Positions 31,010 through 42,085 of a DNA stretch of 64,000 nucleotides are shown here, in pieces. Each line of letters begins with the position of its first letter. Position 1 is the first letter of the stretch. The DNA is from Erinaceus europaeus (Eukaryota > Chordata > Mammalia > Eulipotyphla > Erinaceidae). The translations under genes and the position numbers were made by a program. The DNA lies in the NCBI RefSeq assembly GCF_950295315.1, contig NC_080171.1:34634698-34698697 (forward strand). The letters are read 5' to 3'. The notes beneath the pieces were generated by a model. That model searched no databases. It was not told the origin of the DNA and was given only the letters and a program-made list of their open reading frames with translations.

Positions 31010-31500
31010 TCATTTCTACCACCAGAGTTCTGTATCCCTAATCCCTCCATTGGAAGCTACAGCAGTTCTCCCAAGGTTGCAACTACAGGTTAACTATTAT
31101 TTCTACAACTACCTGTCTGTATTTGTATGTATTTGCCCATTCTTTTTCTATGGTCCCATTTTTTCTTTCTTTCCAAGTCACACATATATCTATTATTACA
31201 TCCAAACATTCCTCTTTTTTCCCTCTTCTATCTCTGGGTATTTATGGAGATGGAGTTCAGAGCCCTTTGGTCATCTTCCCCCTAGCATTTCTCCCCTACT
31301 AGAAGTATGGGCCAAAATTGTTTTGGGGGTGCAGAAGGTGGGAGTTCTGGCTCCTGTAATTGCTTCTCTGCTGTACATGGGCATTGGCTGGTCAGTCCAT
31401 ACTCTGAGCTTATTTCTATCTTCCTCTCATATGGTAGGACTCTGGAGAGGTGAGGTTCCAGCAGGACACACTGCTATATTGAGTACTACAAGGGATCAAA
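31010..31500 (-). mobile_element. L1 3' UTR fragment, antisense
   Basis: ACCACCAGAGTTCTGTATCC, TCCATTGGAAGCTACAGCAG, TTTCTATGGTCCCATTTTT, AGTATGGGCCAAAATTGTTT, TTGCTTCTCTGCTGTACATG. It shares the CTATGGTCC...AAGTCACAC segment with 44,515-44,560 and 47,190-47,225, which the younger L1 copies lack. Confidence 0.7.
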
Positions 31501-31559
31501 AATAATGTTTCATTGGTTCTGATTACAAAGGTAAATACACTGTTCTGTATTAAGAAGAT

Positions 31560-32030
31560 TCCATCATTGTAATAGAATGTTGTTTCTATAAAACTGAAAT
31601 TTTATAGAAAACTTTCAGTTAGCTCTAATCATTACTTTAGGTAAAATTAATATAATGCTATTTTTATTCTTTTTTAAAAAATATTTATTTATTTGCTTAT
31701 TCCCTTTTGTTGCCCTTGTTGTAGTTATTATTGTTGTAGTTATTGATGTCGTCCTTGTTGGATAGGACAGAGAGAAATGGAGAGAGAAGGGGAAGACAGA
31801 GGGGGGAGAGAAAGATAGACACCTGCAGACCTGCTTCACTGCTTGTGAAGCGATTCTTCTGCAGGTGGGGAGCCAGGGGATCGAACCGGGATCCTTAGGC
31901 TGGTCCTTGTACTTTGCACCACCTAAGCTTAACCCGCTGTACTACTGCCCGACTCCCAATGCTATTTTTATTCTAAACAAGATGAGTATAATATTCATGA
32001 GTGTTCTTTCTAGTATAATGTGCTATGTTA
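31560..32030. repeat. Duplicated segment, SINE-filled copy
   Basis: 31,560-31,670 and 31,975-32,028 align closely with 34,533-34,700 (shared ATCATTGTAATAGAAT, GAAAACTTTCAGTTAG, AATTAATATAATGCTATTTT, AACAAGATGAG, TAATATTCATGAG). A SINE occupies the middle of this copy only. Confidence 0.8.
31671..31957 (-). mobile_element. tRNA-derived SINE, well preserved
   Basis: Full short-form copy with the 17-bp duplication AATGCTATTTTTATTCT at 31,654-31,670 and 31,958-31,974. The empty site is preserved in the paralogous segment at 34,625-34,640. Confidence 0.92.
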
Positions 32031-32079
32031 ATGATTGTTGATGACTTTTCATTTTTCTAAATCAGAAACTTAAGGGGTC

Positions 32080-33505
32080 AATTTGTTTGCTTTTACCCAT
32101 CATCTCTCCCACCCACCATACTAAAAACTTTGTCACTGAAGAACAGTTTTTAATGACTGTTGAGTAGTTTGTTTATTTACTTACTGAGAGTAAAAAATTT
32201 TGCTTCCATCTTTTGTGATTCTGAGTAAAGTTATATTAAGTATGTTTTCATTTTGAACTCAGCTGAAGAAATATCTAGGACTACAATAGTTGGATCATAT
32301 GGTTCAATTTATATTTGAGTTTGTAAAAAAAAAAGGTCAAACTCTCTTCCAAATTAACTGTGCCATTTTACATTCTCATTAGTAATGTATAAGAAATTGT
32401 GCTGTTCTCAGTCCTTGAAAATACTTGATATTGCCAGTATCATCTAAGAACTGTGTTGTATTAGCTCACTGTTCTTTGATTTATAGTTCCCTAGTAACTT
32501 TTCATCTACTTGCTATAACTGGTTACTATCTTAGTACTTAATCTATTAAGTATTAACGTAAATTTATTTTAAAAATTTTATTTATTTTAGAATGATTATT
32601 TTTCTTTTTTATTTTCATTTTATTTGTTAGGACAGAGAGAAATTCAAAAGGAGAGGGGAGATAGAATAAAGAGCGACACCTGCTACTTTACTCCATTGCT
32701 AATAAAGCATCCCACTGTGTGTGGGTGGACCTAGGGCTTAACCTTGTTAATATTGTATGATCAACTGGGTGTGCCACAACCAGCCCTTACATTTTTTAAA
32801 AATTTCCATATGAATTTATGGAAGGACCACTAACATTGTATTTATCATATACAAAGTTATATAGTTGGTTTACAACATTGCTATAGTTGGTTATTAGTTT
32901 CAGGTGACATTTATTGTTATTTCTTTTGTATTTTCTATATAGATTATCATCTCTGTTAAGAAAATAGTTATTTAACACTTCCTAGTTTGTATACATGTGT
33001 TTAATTTTCTTTTCTCATTAAATTATCCAGAACATCCAGTATGATACTGAAGAAGAGGGGTGAGAGAGGATAGACTGTTCTTGATATCACAAATAGGGCA
33101 TCTAGTTTCATAAATACAAGCTACACGTTTTTTTTTTGGTAAATATTTATCAGATTAGGGAAATTATACTCTGTTCTTTATTTTTGAAATAAGTATATGA
33201 TGAATAGATATTGAATTGTGTAATTTTTTTTCCTGCTTTTAATGATATGATCACATCACTTTTTTTTTTAACCTGTTGATGTGATAATACTATTGCCTAT
33301 CTAAAATAAGTCTCTATGGTCATAGTATGTAATCATTTTGTTAAGAAATTTTATGTCTGTGCTTATGAGAAATGATGGTAATTTTCTTTCAATGTAATGT
33401 TTTTGGTTTTGGTATTGGAGTAAAACTGATCTCATAGAATAGGTAAGGTAATATTAACTCTGCTACTATATTCTGGAATAGTGTGTAGTAATTTTGTATT
33501 ACCTT
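32080..33505 (-). pseudogene. Old L1 ORF2 fragment, antisense
   Basis: Complement landmarks of ORF2: AAATATCTAGGACTACAATAG, GGATCATATGGTTCAATT, CCATTTTACATTCTCATTAG (32,365), CTGTTGATGTGATAATAC (33,275), TTTTGGTATTGGAGTAAAAC (33,405) and GATCTCATAGAATAGGTAAG. It covers part of the RT and C-terminal region, with many stops. A SINE (32,590-32,785) interrupts it. Confidence 0.7.
32590..32785 (-). mobile_element. tRNA-derived SINE, diverged
   Basis: TTGTTAGGACAGAGAGAAATTC, CACCTGCTACTTTACTCC, CTAATAAAGCATCCCACTG and CAACTGGGTGTGCCACAACC. Older subfamily. Confidence 0.7.
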
Positions 33506-33748
33506 AAATGTTTGGTGATGGAGGAAGATGGTAATTTGGTGGGTGAAGAGTCAGGTGTGTGCTGGTAACTATCTTTGGGGTGACATGAAACTACCTCTGT
33601 GGCAACAGTCTCATAAATCAATAACTCCTCAAAGAGTGATCTAAAAATGAACAAAATCAGTAATGTGGCCTACACAAACATGCATATTGTGGCAAATAAC
33701 TTTATTAGTTTGGCCTGAAGAGAAAAGAACTTTAAGGAAGTTGAAGAC

Positions 33749-34145
33749 AGGGCCAGAGAAATAGCTTACCCAAGTAGTGCAGTGCTTTGCTTTTTTTTTA
33801 AATTGTTGTTGTAGTTATTATTATTGTTGATGTCGTTGTTGTTAGATAGGACAGGGAGAGAAAGACAGAGAGGGGGAGAGAAAGATAGATACCTGCAGAC
33901 CTGCTGCACCTCTTGTGAAGCAACTCCCCTGCAGGTGGGGAGCCGGGTGGCTCGAACCGGGATCCTTAACGCTGGTCCTTGAGCTTTGCATCATGTGTGC
34001 TTAACCCGCTGTGCCACCACCTGGCTCCCCAGTGCTTTGCTTTTACATGACCCAAGTTCAAATGCAATATCCACCACACTGAAGGAAGCATTGCTGATGT
34101 GATTCTTTTCATTCTGCCTCTCTGTATTAAAGGGAAAAAAATATA
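33749..34145 (+). mobile_element. Third-family SINE, sense, split by another SINE
   Basis: Left: GGGCCAGAGAAATAGCTTAC, then AGTAGTGCAGTGCTTTGC. Right (from 34,045): ACATGACCCAAGTTCAAATG (B-box-like), CACCACACTGAAGGAAGC, CTGCCTCTCTGTATTAAAGG and an A-rich tail. The order TGCTTTGC-GACCCRRGTTCRA-CACCACACTG matches a tRNA-derived SINE family distinct from the main one. Confidence 0.65.
33795..34030 (-). mobile_element. tRNA-derived SINE inside an older SINE
   Basis: Short-form copy flanked by AGTGCTTTGCTTTT at 33,781-33,794 and 34,031-34,044. It keeps GGTGGCTCGAACCGGGATCC and several CpGs, so it is young. The host is the sense-strand third-family SINE. Confidence 0.9.
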
Positions 34146-34313
34146 CAAATTAAAGAAAAATAAGAAAGTTAAAGGCAAATAGTATTTTGATAAACTGTGG
34201 GCAGGTAGACTTGGAAGTCTTTTCTAGGACAAGTGGTCTACCAGGATCTTATATGTATCTGGTGGTTGAAAATAGTGAACTAATCAAGAAACTTAAATGA
34301 ACTTTTTGCATTC

Positions 34314-34456
34314 TCTCTCTCTCTCTCTCTCTCCCTCTCCCTCTCCCTCTTTCTCTCCCTTTTCTTTTTCCCTCTCCCTCTCCCTCTCCATCTCCCTCTC
34401 CCTCTCCCTCTTTCTCTCCCTCTCCCTCTTTCTCTCCGTCTCCCTCTCTCTCTCAA
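34314..34456. repeat. CT / CTCTCC pyrimidine microsatellite
   Basis: A run of CT dinucleotides passes into CCCTCT hexamers with occasional TTT interruptions, for a total of about 140 bp of nearly pure pyrimidine on the plus strand. Such mirror-like tracts can form triplex DNA. Confidence 0.9.
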
Positions 34457-34532
34457 CTGGGAGTTCTCTCAGTTAGCAGCTTAGTGTAATCACCCCCCTC
34501 CAGATTTATCTTCATTCAGAGACATGCCATGC

Positions 34533-34700
34533 CATCATTGTAATAGAATATTGTTTTTATAAAACTGAAATTTTATGGAAAACTTTCAGTTAGTTCTAAT
34601 GATTACTTTAGGTAAAATTAATATAATGCTATTTTATTCTAAACAAGATGAGCATAATATTCATGAGTTTTCTTTCTAGTATAATGTGGTATACTAATGC
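34533..34700. repeat. Duplicated segment, SINE-free copy
   Basis: Paralogue of 31,560-32,030 in direct orientation, about 3 kb away. It preserves the uninterrupted target AATGCTATTTTATTCT (34,625-34,640). Confidence 0.8.
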
Positions 34701-36118
34701 CCATGATCATTATCTCCTTCTCTGGTGTATCTCTCATCAAATGAGTAAAATGTGTGAGAATATAAAACCTTGACCCCTTTTTATAAAAGTAGACAACTTG
34801 GAAGAGCCATCCTAGTTTTAGAACCTCTAGCGGTTGTTTGAAGCTGCTCTCTAGGTTGTGCCTGACTTGTTCTTCTCCCTAATTTGCTTCTCTTCCCTTC
34901 TTTAGGTACTCTTCCCTTCTTTAGATAATGAGCCTAATGTAAATTTTCTACATTCCAACATCTGTGTTAGTATTCACTTCCCAGGCAGCCAAATATGCAA
35001 TAAATTCAAGCAAGAACTTGTTCAAGCAAGTGCAAGCAAGATGCGGTCCTTTAAAGGCACAATTGAGCAATGTGTACTCATGTTTTTTTTCTAGCACTAA
35101 AAGAATGACTTTGTAGGAGAAAATAAAATTAGAGAAATAATCGAGGACCTTGGATGCCATTTTAGTAGTTTGATTTTATGCTGACTGTAATATGCAGTGA
35201 TCAAAATGTTTTAAATGAAAGAGTAATGCATATTTTAGAAGAATAACTGACATCATGGTGAAAAAAAAAGTGTTCAGGCATTACAGTTAGGAGTCTTTCA
35301 TAGTATAATATAAGGGAAAGGAGAAATCTAGACTAGGAAAATGACACTGAGAACAGAATGGGGTGATAATCTGTTTCCTTGCTTGAGTGATTGGTCAGAT
35401 AAAATACTATTTACCAAGTGGGAAATATAGATGAAATATTGAATTTGTGAGAAGAAAATACTGAAATTAAATATGCTGAATTTGAGCTATCTATGGAGCA
35501 TCTAAGGGAAGCTGTAGTGCATCTACTGGATATAAAAATCTATTATATCAGACAGGACTCTTACTTGAATATAGATTTAAATATCTTCAGTCTAAGATGG
35601 TTGAAAATAGAGGCAATGGATAGGAGAATGGGTAAAGGGTAAGATTAGAGCATATAGGACAAACCCAGAGATGTCAATTCAAATAATTTGCATAATAAAT
35701 GGAGGCCTACAGTGGCGGGTTGAATAGGGAGTGAATTTTGTTCTTTGGAAGACAGGAAGAAAACATTCAAAAAATGTAGGCAAAGCAGAAAAAGGAGGAC
35801 AAGTGGGAAGAACAACAGACTGACCCTGCTGAGTATTTAAGCAAGTTAAGCACTGAATTTATTATTTGGAATTTAGTAAATTTACTAAATTTGGAATTTA
35901 GTAACAAGTAAAGGAACTGGCTCTGATATATTAATGTTCTGGGAAAATTAACACTATTTTTACAGTGGTTGAACTAAATGATCCTTAAGTCCCATTCTAA
36001 CGCTTAGTTCTATGAAATTGTCTGAGCTGTATGCTGTCATCTCAGTAAAGACCTCATTCCGAGAAATCAATTAATTGAACTGAACCATATACTGTCTTAG
36101 ATATAAGCAGAGTAATCC
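34701..36118. other. Unassigned sequence
   Basis: No repeat or gene recognised. AAGCAAGTGCAAGCAAG-type short repeats lie near 35,010-35,040, and a small direct repeat (GGAATTTAGTAA) lies near 35,870-35,905. Confidence 0.45.
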
Positions 36119-36218
36119 TTATACTGGATTACTTATTACTTATATTTATTATTACTTATATTATTACTTATATAATTACTTATATTATTACTTATATTAT
36201 TACTTATATTACTTATAT
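36119..36218. repeat. ATTACTTATATT minisatellite
   Basis: Imperfect tandem array of a 9- to 12-bp unit (ATTACTTATATT and shortened forms), about 100 bp. It is AT-only except for the single C of each unit. Confidence 0.9.
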
Positions 36219-37095
36219 CTGGATTTTAAGTGTCCAGAACAACAGAGAGTTCTAGGAAAATGGTAATTTGTGACAAAATACTTAAATTATTTTTTGCATT
36301 TATCAGCTAATACAATTTTGAAAAACAGATGTAAACTTAAAATCTTTAACATAATAATATATTTACTCAGGCAATTCTTGAAATGATACTGAATTATTTA
36401 TTTACAAAATAAAGTTCTGCTGGCCTTAGTGTTAGAGAAAACATTCAATTAGGCAGATTCTAATTAAATTTTCTTGAACAAGATTGGACTCATATCAAAA
36501 CACCATAGGCAAGAGGGAAAAAGATAGAAGTGGAAAAAATATCCACAAGTAACATCTTACCACTGAGGATTTGGCAGAAGCAGATGTTGTATCATTTGCC
36601 AGAACTATCTTGATGCTGAATTTATTAAAGTTTCTACTTGATTACATTACATGCCTTTTCTAAATATGTAGCTAAGATGACCTCTTGGCGAAACCTTCTA
36701 TTAGTAAGTATCCAAACTTGAGGTATGACATTAAGAATAAATAGAATTCATTTGCTCTTAAATAATCAGATTATTTCTGAATTCTGTGTGGAATTGAGTT
36801 AGTTTTTTCTTCTGTCTCATATCATGATCAATAGATTTTGTTTTGTTTATCATGTCATAGTATGATTGACAAGTGAATTAGCTTTTGAAAATTTACTGTT
36901 GACACAAAACACATACATATTTAACACAACTAATACAGTGAACTTATGATGTCAATAATAGAACTGAAAAATTAAACTCATATACTTCTGTAGGTTGTAA
37001 TATACCAACTCACCGATTTTTTTTATCATTTACTTTCTTTTTGTGTGTGTGTCAGGAGGCTTCAGGAATGCATGGTACTTTAATTTTATTTTTAC
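36219..37095. other. Unassigned AT-rich sequence
   Basis: No exon-like frame and no recognised repeat. Confidence 0.45.
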
Positions 37096-37099
37096 TTTT

Positions 37100-39090
37100 T
37101 ATTTTTTATTAGTGATTTAATAATGATTCATAAGATTATAGAGAGTTTGGGTATAATTCAATACAGTTCCCACCAGCAGCAGTTCTGTGTCCCATCTCCT
37201 CCATTGCAAATTTTCCTATTTTTTTTTTTGCCTCCAGGGTTACTGCTGGGGCTCAGTGCCTGCACCATGAATTCACTCCTCCTGGAGGTCATACTCCCCC
37301 CACCCCTTTGTTGTCCTTGTTGTTACAGCCTTGTTGTGGTTCTTGTTGTTGTTGATGTCATTAGTTGTTGGATAGGACAGAGATAAATGGAGAGAGGAGG
37401 GGAAGACAGAGAGGGGGGAGAGAAAGATAGACACCTGCAGACCTGCTTCACTGCCTGTGAAGCGACTCCCCTGCAGGTGGGGAGCCGGGCCTTGAACCGG
37501 GATCCCCACGCTTATCCCTGCGCTTTGCACAACATGCGCTTAACCCGCTGCACTACCGCCTAACTCCCACAAATTTTCCTATTCTTTATGGTTCTGGTAG
37601 AATGGACCAGAATTCTTTTTAGTATGCAGAAGATGGAAGTTCTGGCTTCTGTAATTGCTTCTCTGCTGGACATGAGCATTGGCAGGTATATCCACACCCC
37701 CAGGCTGTTTCTATTTTTCCATAGTTGGGGGTAGGGTTCTGGAGAAGTGAGGCTTCAGGACACATTGGTGAGGTTGTCTGCCCAGGGAAGTAAGGATGGA
37801 ATTGTAGTAGCATCTGCAACTTGGTGGTTGAAAGGTAGTAAGATATAAAGCAGGAAAAAATTGTTTAATAAACTAGAACCAAAAGGCAGGAATCAAGCAG
37901 ATGAAATTTAGGGGTCTTAGGGGTGGGAAGAAACTAAGAAAGTCTATTTTAGATGTGTTCTAAGAAGACTATAACTTTAGTAATTTTTGCCTGAGATTGA
38001 TAGCTAACATGTAGGTAGACTAAAAATATTGCGTGAGAAGGTAGTATCCAAGTTGAGAATTGGGCTAGAAAGCTGAATTAGGTCCGAGACTAGTTCCCAA
38101 GCTTGAAGAAAGTATATAAATACAAATACCTGTTTACCCCATCGATCTGACCTAGGTTCAATATCTATTCATATTTAGCACAGGAGCCTGTGTAACCACA
38201 GAGCCCCTGTGTGTTTGAACTTGCAGTCCATGGTCACAGGTGGTAACATTCTAGGTTGCACTCATTTCTGGACCAGTCTTCCCAAGTGGTGAGTAGGATA
38301 ACCCAGCCTCTCTTCTGAGAATGGGGCAGTCTCTATCATTGCTACTTTATAGTGAGGGCAAGGTCCAGAAGAGACCTACAAGAAGATTTATGATGACGTT
38401 CCTGATGGAAGTGACCAGAGATGGTGGAGAAAGGGATCTGTTTGATGTCTATGCCCACCAGCTATGTGGAAATCCAAGGATTTCCTAACTAGAGCCTCAG
38501 ATGATGGAGTGGCCTGTTATTGACCAAGAAGGCCATGATAAGTGAACAAGTCTTTTTCGTAGTCCTTTCTTTATCTGACAAGCTTAGACTTCTGCCCAGT
38601 TATTAAAAGTGTTGAAAGTTGGTTGTTGTATCAGATATTGAGCTTTTGGAATTTGGCCTCAAGTTATGGAGGCAATAGACCTAGAGTTTAAGTGGGATCA
38701 AAGTTAACCTTAAGTTTTACTGAATTTTATTTGTTTGATGGTTATAATAAAGGTTGTCATAGGGACAGTTATTGTCCTTTAGTCAATACATATACTTTTG
38801 CCACTATATCTCTTGGCCAATTGGGTACAGTCTTTCTTGTAAATATCATCAAGGGGATGATGTTAATGCTGTTGCTGTCAGCTAATATATCTTACTTTCA
38901 TTTGTGTAGTTAATTGAATGGACAGACTGAGGGAATTGGAGGGGTAGGAGAGGAATGTGTCTAGGCCTAAGTAGTAACTATTTGATTAGACACTTTATGG
39001 TGTCTTCTTTAGCTCTTTCTACTTGCTTGCTGAGATTATTAAATCTAAGTCTAATCACAGCAAACTATGTTTTGTACTTACTCCTGGTAC
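37100..39090 (-). mobile_element. L1 3' UTR of a long antisense L1
   Basis: TTTTTATTAGTGATTTAATA (complement of the A tail and AATAAA region), CCCACCAGCAGCAGTTCTGT, then after the SINE CTTCTCTGCTGGACATGAGC, CAGGACACATTGGTGAGGTT, and from 38,040 the block shared with 310-900 and 63,640-63,960. The 38,900-39,080 part also matches 735-900. A SINE splits it at 37,221. The L1 coding parts follow on the right in the same orientation. Confidence 0.75.
37221..37569 (-). mobile_element. tRNA-derived SINE, long form
   Basis: Complete copy with both the 3' unit (GCCTCCAGGGTTACTGCTGG) and the head complement (CATGCGCTTAACCCGCTGC). The 14-bp duplication CAAATTTTCCTATT lies at 37,207-37,220 and 37,570-37,583. 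Confidence 0.92.
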
Positions 39091-39099
39091 ACTTTTGGA

Positions 39100-40320
39100 A
39101 CATTATATGTCTTTATGAACTCTTCCATAACTTCCAGGTTCTCTAGCTTGGTGGCATATAGTTGTTCATAGACGTTTCCCATGATACTTTGAATTTCTTT
39201 GGTGTCTATTGTTATATCTCCTCTTTTATTTACAGTTATATTTATTTGAGTCTTTTCTCTCTTTTTTTAGTGAGTCTGGCCATGGGTTTGTCAGTTTTGT
39301 TTACTTTTTCAAAGAACCAACATTTAGCTTCATTGATTTTTTTATATGGTTCTCTTATTTTTTATGTTATTTATTTTTGCCCTAATTTTAATGATTTCAG
39401 TCCTTCTGGTTGCTTTAGGTTCTTTTGTTTTTCTTCTAAATCTTTAATTTGTGCAGTAAGGTTATTTACTTGGGCTTTTCATTGTTTTCTAATATATTAT
39501 GGTATTACTTTGAATTTCTCTCTCAGTACTATTTTCGCTGTGTACCAAATATTTTGATAGCTCCTGTCTTTGTTTTCATTGGATTCTAAGAACATTTTAA
39601 TTTCTTCTTTGACCTAGCAACTGTTCAGTGGTGTGCTTAACTTCCATATTTTGGGACTTTCACTAATTTTCTGTTTGATATTGAGTGTTAGTTTAATTCC
39701 ATTGTGGTCTGAGAAGATGCTTGGGATGATTTTAATGTTCTTGTTGTTGACACTATCGTTGAGGCCTAACATATGGTCTGTCCTTCAGAATGCCCCATGT
39801 GGAATTGAAAAAAATATGTATTCCTGTTTCTCTGAAAATGTCCATAAGGTCTGGTCTGTCTCTTCATTTAATTCTCTTGTTACTATATTGACTTTCTGCC
39901 TAGATGATCTGTCTATTTGAAAGAGTGGGGTGTTGAAGTCTCTTATTATTACTATTTTGCTATTGAGGTATTTTTGTACCTCTTTCAGTAGATGTTTGAC
40001 TTATTTAGATGGTTCCCTCACTGGGTGCATAGATACTAGTAATTGTTAAATCCTCTTAGTTGACTAATCCTTTAAGCATTGTATAATGTTCATCCCTATC
40101 TTCTATTACTTCATTTTAAAGTCTATTGTGTCAGATATGAGAATAGCTTTTCTTGCCCTTTTTTGTGGTCCATTAGCCTGTATGATAGTTTTCCATCTTT
40201 TCAATATGAGTGTTTGTCTTGTTAAGTTAGGTTGGATTCTTGGTAGGATTACATTTTCTGGTCCATCTTCCTACTTTGTGCCTTTTAATGGGTGGAGTTA
40301 GGCCATTTACATTTAGTTAT
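39100..40320 (-). pseudogene. L1 ORF2, N-terminal half (endonuclease and linker)
   Basis: Minus strand. Reading from the right: NVNGLTPPIKR-like start near 40,310, the GDFNTPL-like segment near 39,940 (here RDFNTPL), and further left the linker before the RT (complement of AGTCTGGCCATGGGTTTGTC). Stops and frameshifts are frequent. The RT and C-terminal region that should follow are missing: 3' UTR-type sequence adjoins near 39,090. Plus-strand frames of 95 to 131 codons here are antisense artefacts. Confidence 0.75.
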
Positions 40321-40424
40321 ATTATGGATTTGAGATATTTCAGTGCCACTACTCTATAATTTTCTGTGTGCTGATATATGGCACATTTTTTTGTGATATT
40401 TTTATTGTTTATAGGATACCTTTT

Positions 40425-41045
40425 AGAACTTTTTGCAGTCCAGGTTTGGTGATAGTTGCTTCCTTCAGCTGTTGTTTGTTTGAGAAGTTTTTTTAATCTC
40501 TCCATCTAGTCTCAATGACAGTCTAGCAGGATACAAAAATTTTAGTTGAAAACCATTCTTGTTGAGTGCTTTATATATGTCTTGCAATTCTCTTCTTGGT
40601 TTTAGTATTCATGTGCAGACATATGCTGGTGTTTTTAGGTTTGGGTAAATTTTGTTTGAAATTCTCTGGGCTTGAATGTTTATATCCTTCTTGCTTTTAG
40701 AATGGGGAAGTTATCTTCTGTTGTGTCCTCTAGAATGCTTTGTCCCTCATCTTTTTCTTTTTCCCCTGGCAAGGCAAAAATGTGTATATTACTTCTGTTA
40801 AGGTCATCCCATATGTCCTTGTTGTTTTTAGTGTCTCTTAATCTCTATTTTTTTAGTTCTCCCTAATTCATCCTTGTTCTTGATAATTCTATATTCTGCC
40901 TCAGTTATTGTGCTCTCATTTCCCTCATCTCCATTATTTATTTCAGCTATTTTGTTACTATGTTCAGTTACAACATTAGCTTGTCCTGCTCTTAATTCCA
41001 CTATTTCAGCTTTCAACTCTATCTTATGATAGTTTGTGTTCTTTT
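40425..41045 (-). pseudogene. L1 ORF1 (RNA-binding chaperone) remnant
   Basis: Minus strand, order N to C. 41,016-40,828 gives a 62-codon open piece starting MKAEIVELRAG, the end of the coiled coil. Next comes an RRM-like part containing EDTTEDNFPILKARRI, which parallels the ENFPNL segment of L1 ORF1p. Then a C-terminal part with KPRREL, IETRW and TTKPGLQKVLKG-like pieces, interrupted by stops. ORF1p normally trimerises and coats L1 RNA; this copy cannot. Confidence 0.75.
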
Positions 41046-42070
41046 TTTTTCAGAGTCTCATTTGTTTTCTACCCATTTCTAATAATATTTCCCCCAAAAG
41101 CTTTCCTCTCATTCCTGTAACTATCACATCATTTAATGTCTAGATGTTTTTATCATTCTTACTTATTTCTAGCTTGTTGGGATTTTTTTTTCCTGCGCTT
41201 CTGTCCTGCTTCACTATTGTAGTGGCTCTTATTAATTTGACCATTATATTTAGTATGTTTTGGAATTTGTGTCTTGAGTGTTACTGCTCACATATGGAGT
41301 TGTTGGTCCAAGTGCCTCTATAGCCAACCACATTGTGATTTGTCTTAGATGTAGGCAGACTGTTGCTCTAATGGTGTTGTAACTGTTTTTATATTTGTGC
41401 GTCTCTGCTTAGTGAGGAGTGGTTGAGGCTACAGATCTGAGTAAATGGAGTGGCTATCTGGTAGGTTTGACAAAAGATGTTCTCTGGGGAGTACAAACCA
41501 GTGGCCCTTGTCTAACACAGATAGATCATTGCCACTGAGTATGTTTATCACTTTAGGGTGCAGATAATGATTGTAGATATTCCACTGACCTGCCCACACT
41601 TCTAGATAGATGACAAGGCCCACTCCATCTGGGTACTTATTAAAGAAGGCTTTGAGTACCTTTCCACCACTGAGTTGAAAAACTTTTTACTCAGGGAAGT
41701 CGCCTTACTGCTCTTGTTGAAGGCAGAGTCTCTCTTGCAGAGATCAGCCCAGTATGCCTAATTAATGCAGTCAGGCAGATGTTCTGTGGGTGTTGGAGTC
41801 AAAATCTTAGCGAAGTCAACTCACCATTCTAGTCAGTCCTTCTGGGTTCGGGGAAGGTGGTGAGTAGGTGAGGCAGGGGACTAGTCATTGCACCTGTCCC
41901 TCTTCCCATGAGAGGACAATGGAAGAGGTCAGAGTTCAGTGAGAGGCTTGGCACACTCCTTTGGTGGTGGTGACAGCAGCAGTTGTATTGGGTAGTGGTG
42001 AGCTACAACTTTTGGATTACTGTGGAGGAAGTGAGAGGCAATGGACTTGGCAATAAGCCAAAGAAGTGTT
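41046..42070 (-). promoter_or_regulatory. L1 5' UTR remnant
   Basis: About 1 kb, less AT-rich than its surroundings, directly upstream of ORF1 on the minus strand, where L1 5' UTRs with the internal promoter lie. I recognise no promoter motif; the call rests on position. The right boundary is the T run near 42,068-42,085. Confidence 0.5.
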
Positions 42071-42085
42071 TTTTTTTTTTTTTTT

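Noticed and set aside
31050..31505. 151-codon plus-strand frame
   Set aside because: Lies entirely inside an antisense L1 3' UTR; similar frames recur at 44,560, 47,194 and 23,146 over the same repeat.
34314..34456. CRISPR-like or telomere-like direct repeats
   Set aside because: Simple pyrimidine microsatellite without unique spacers; a eukaryotic locus.
39162..39920. Plus-strand frames of 131 and 95 codons with many Phe, Leu and Ser
   Set aside because: They are the antisense of the L1 ORF2 endonuclease region; the A-rich L1 sense strand gives T-rich, hydrophobic antisense frames.
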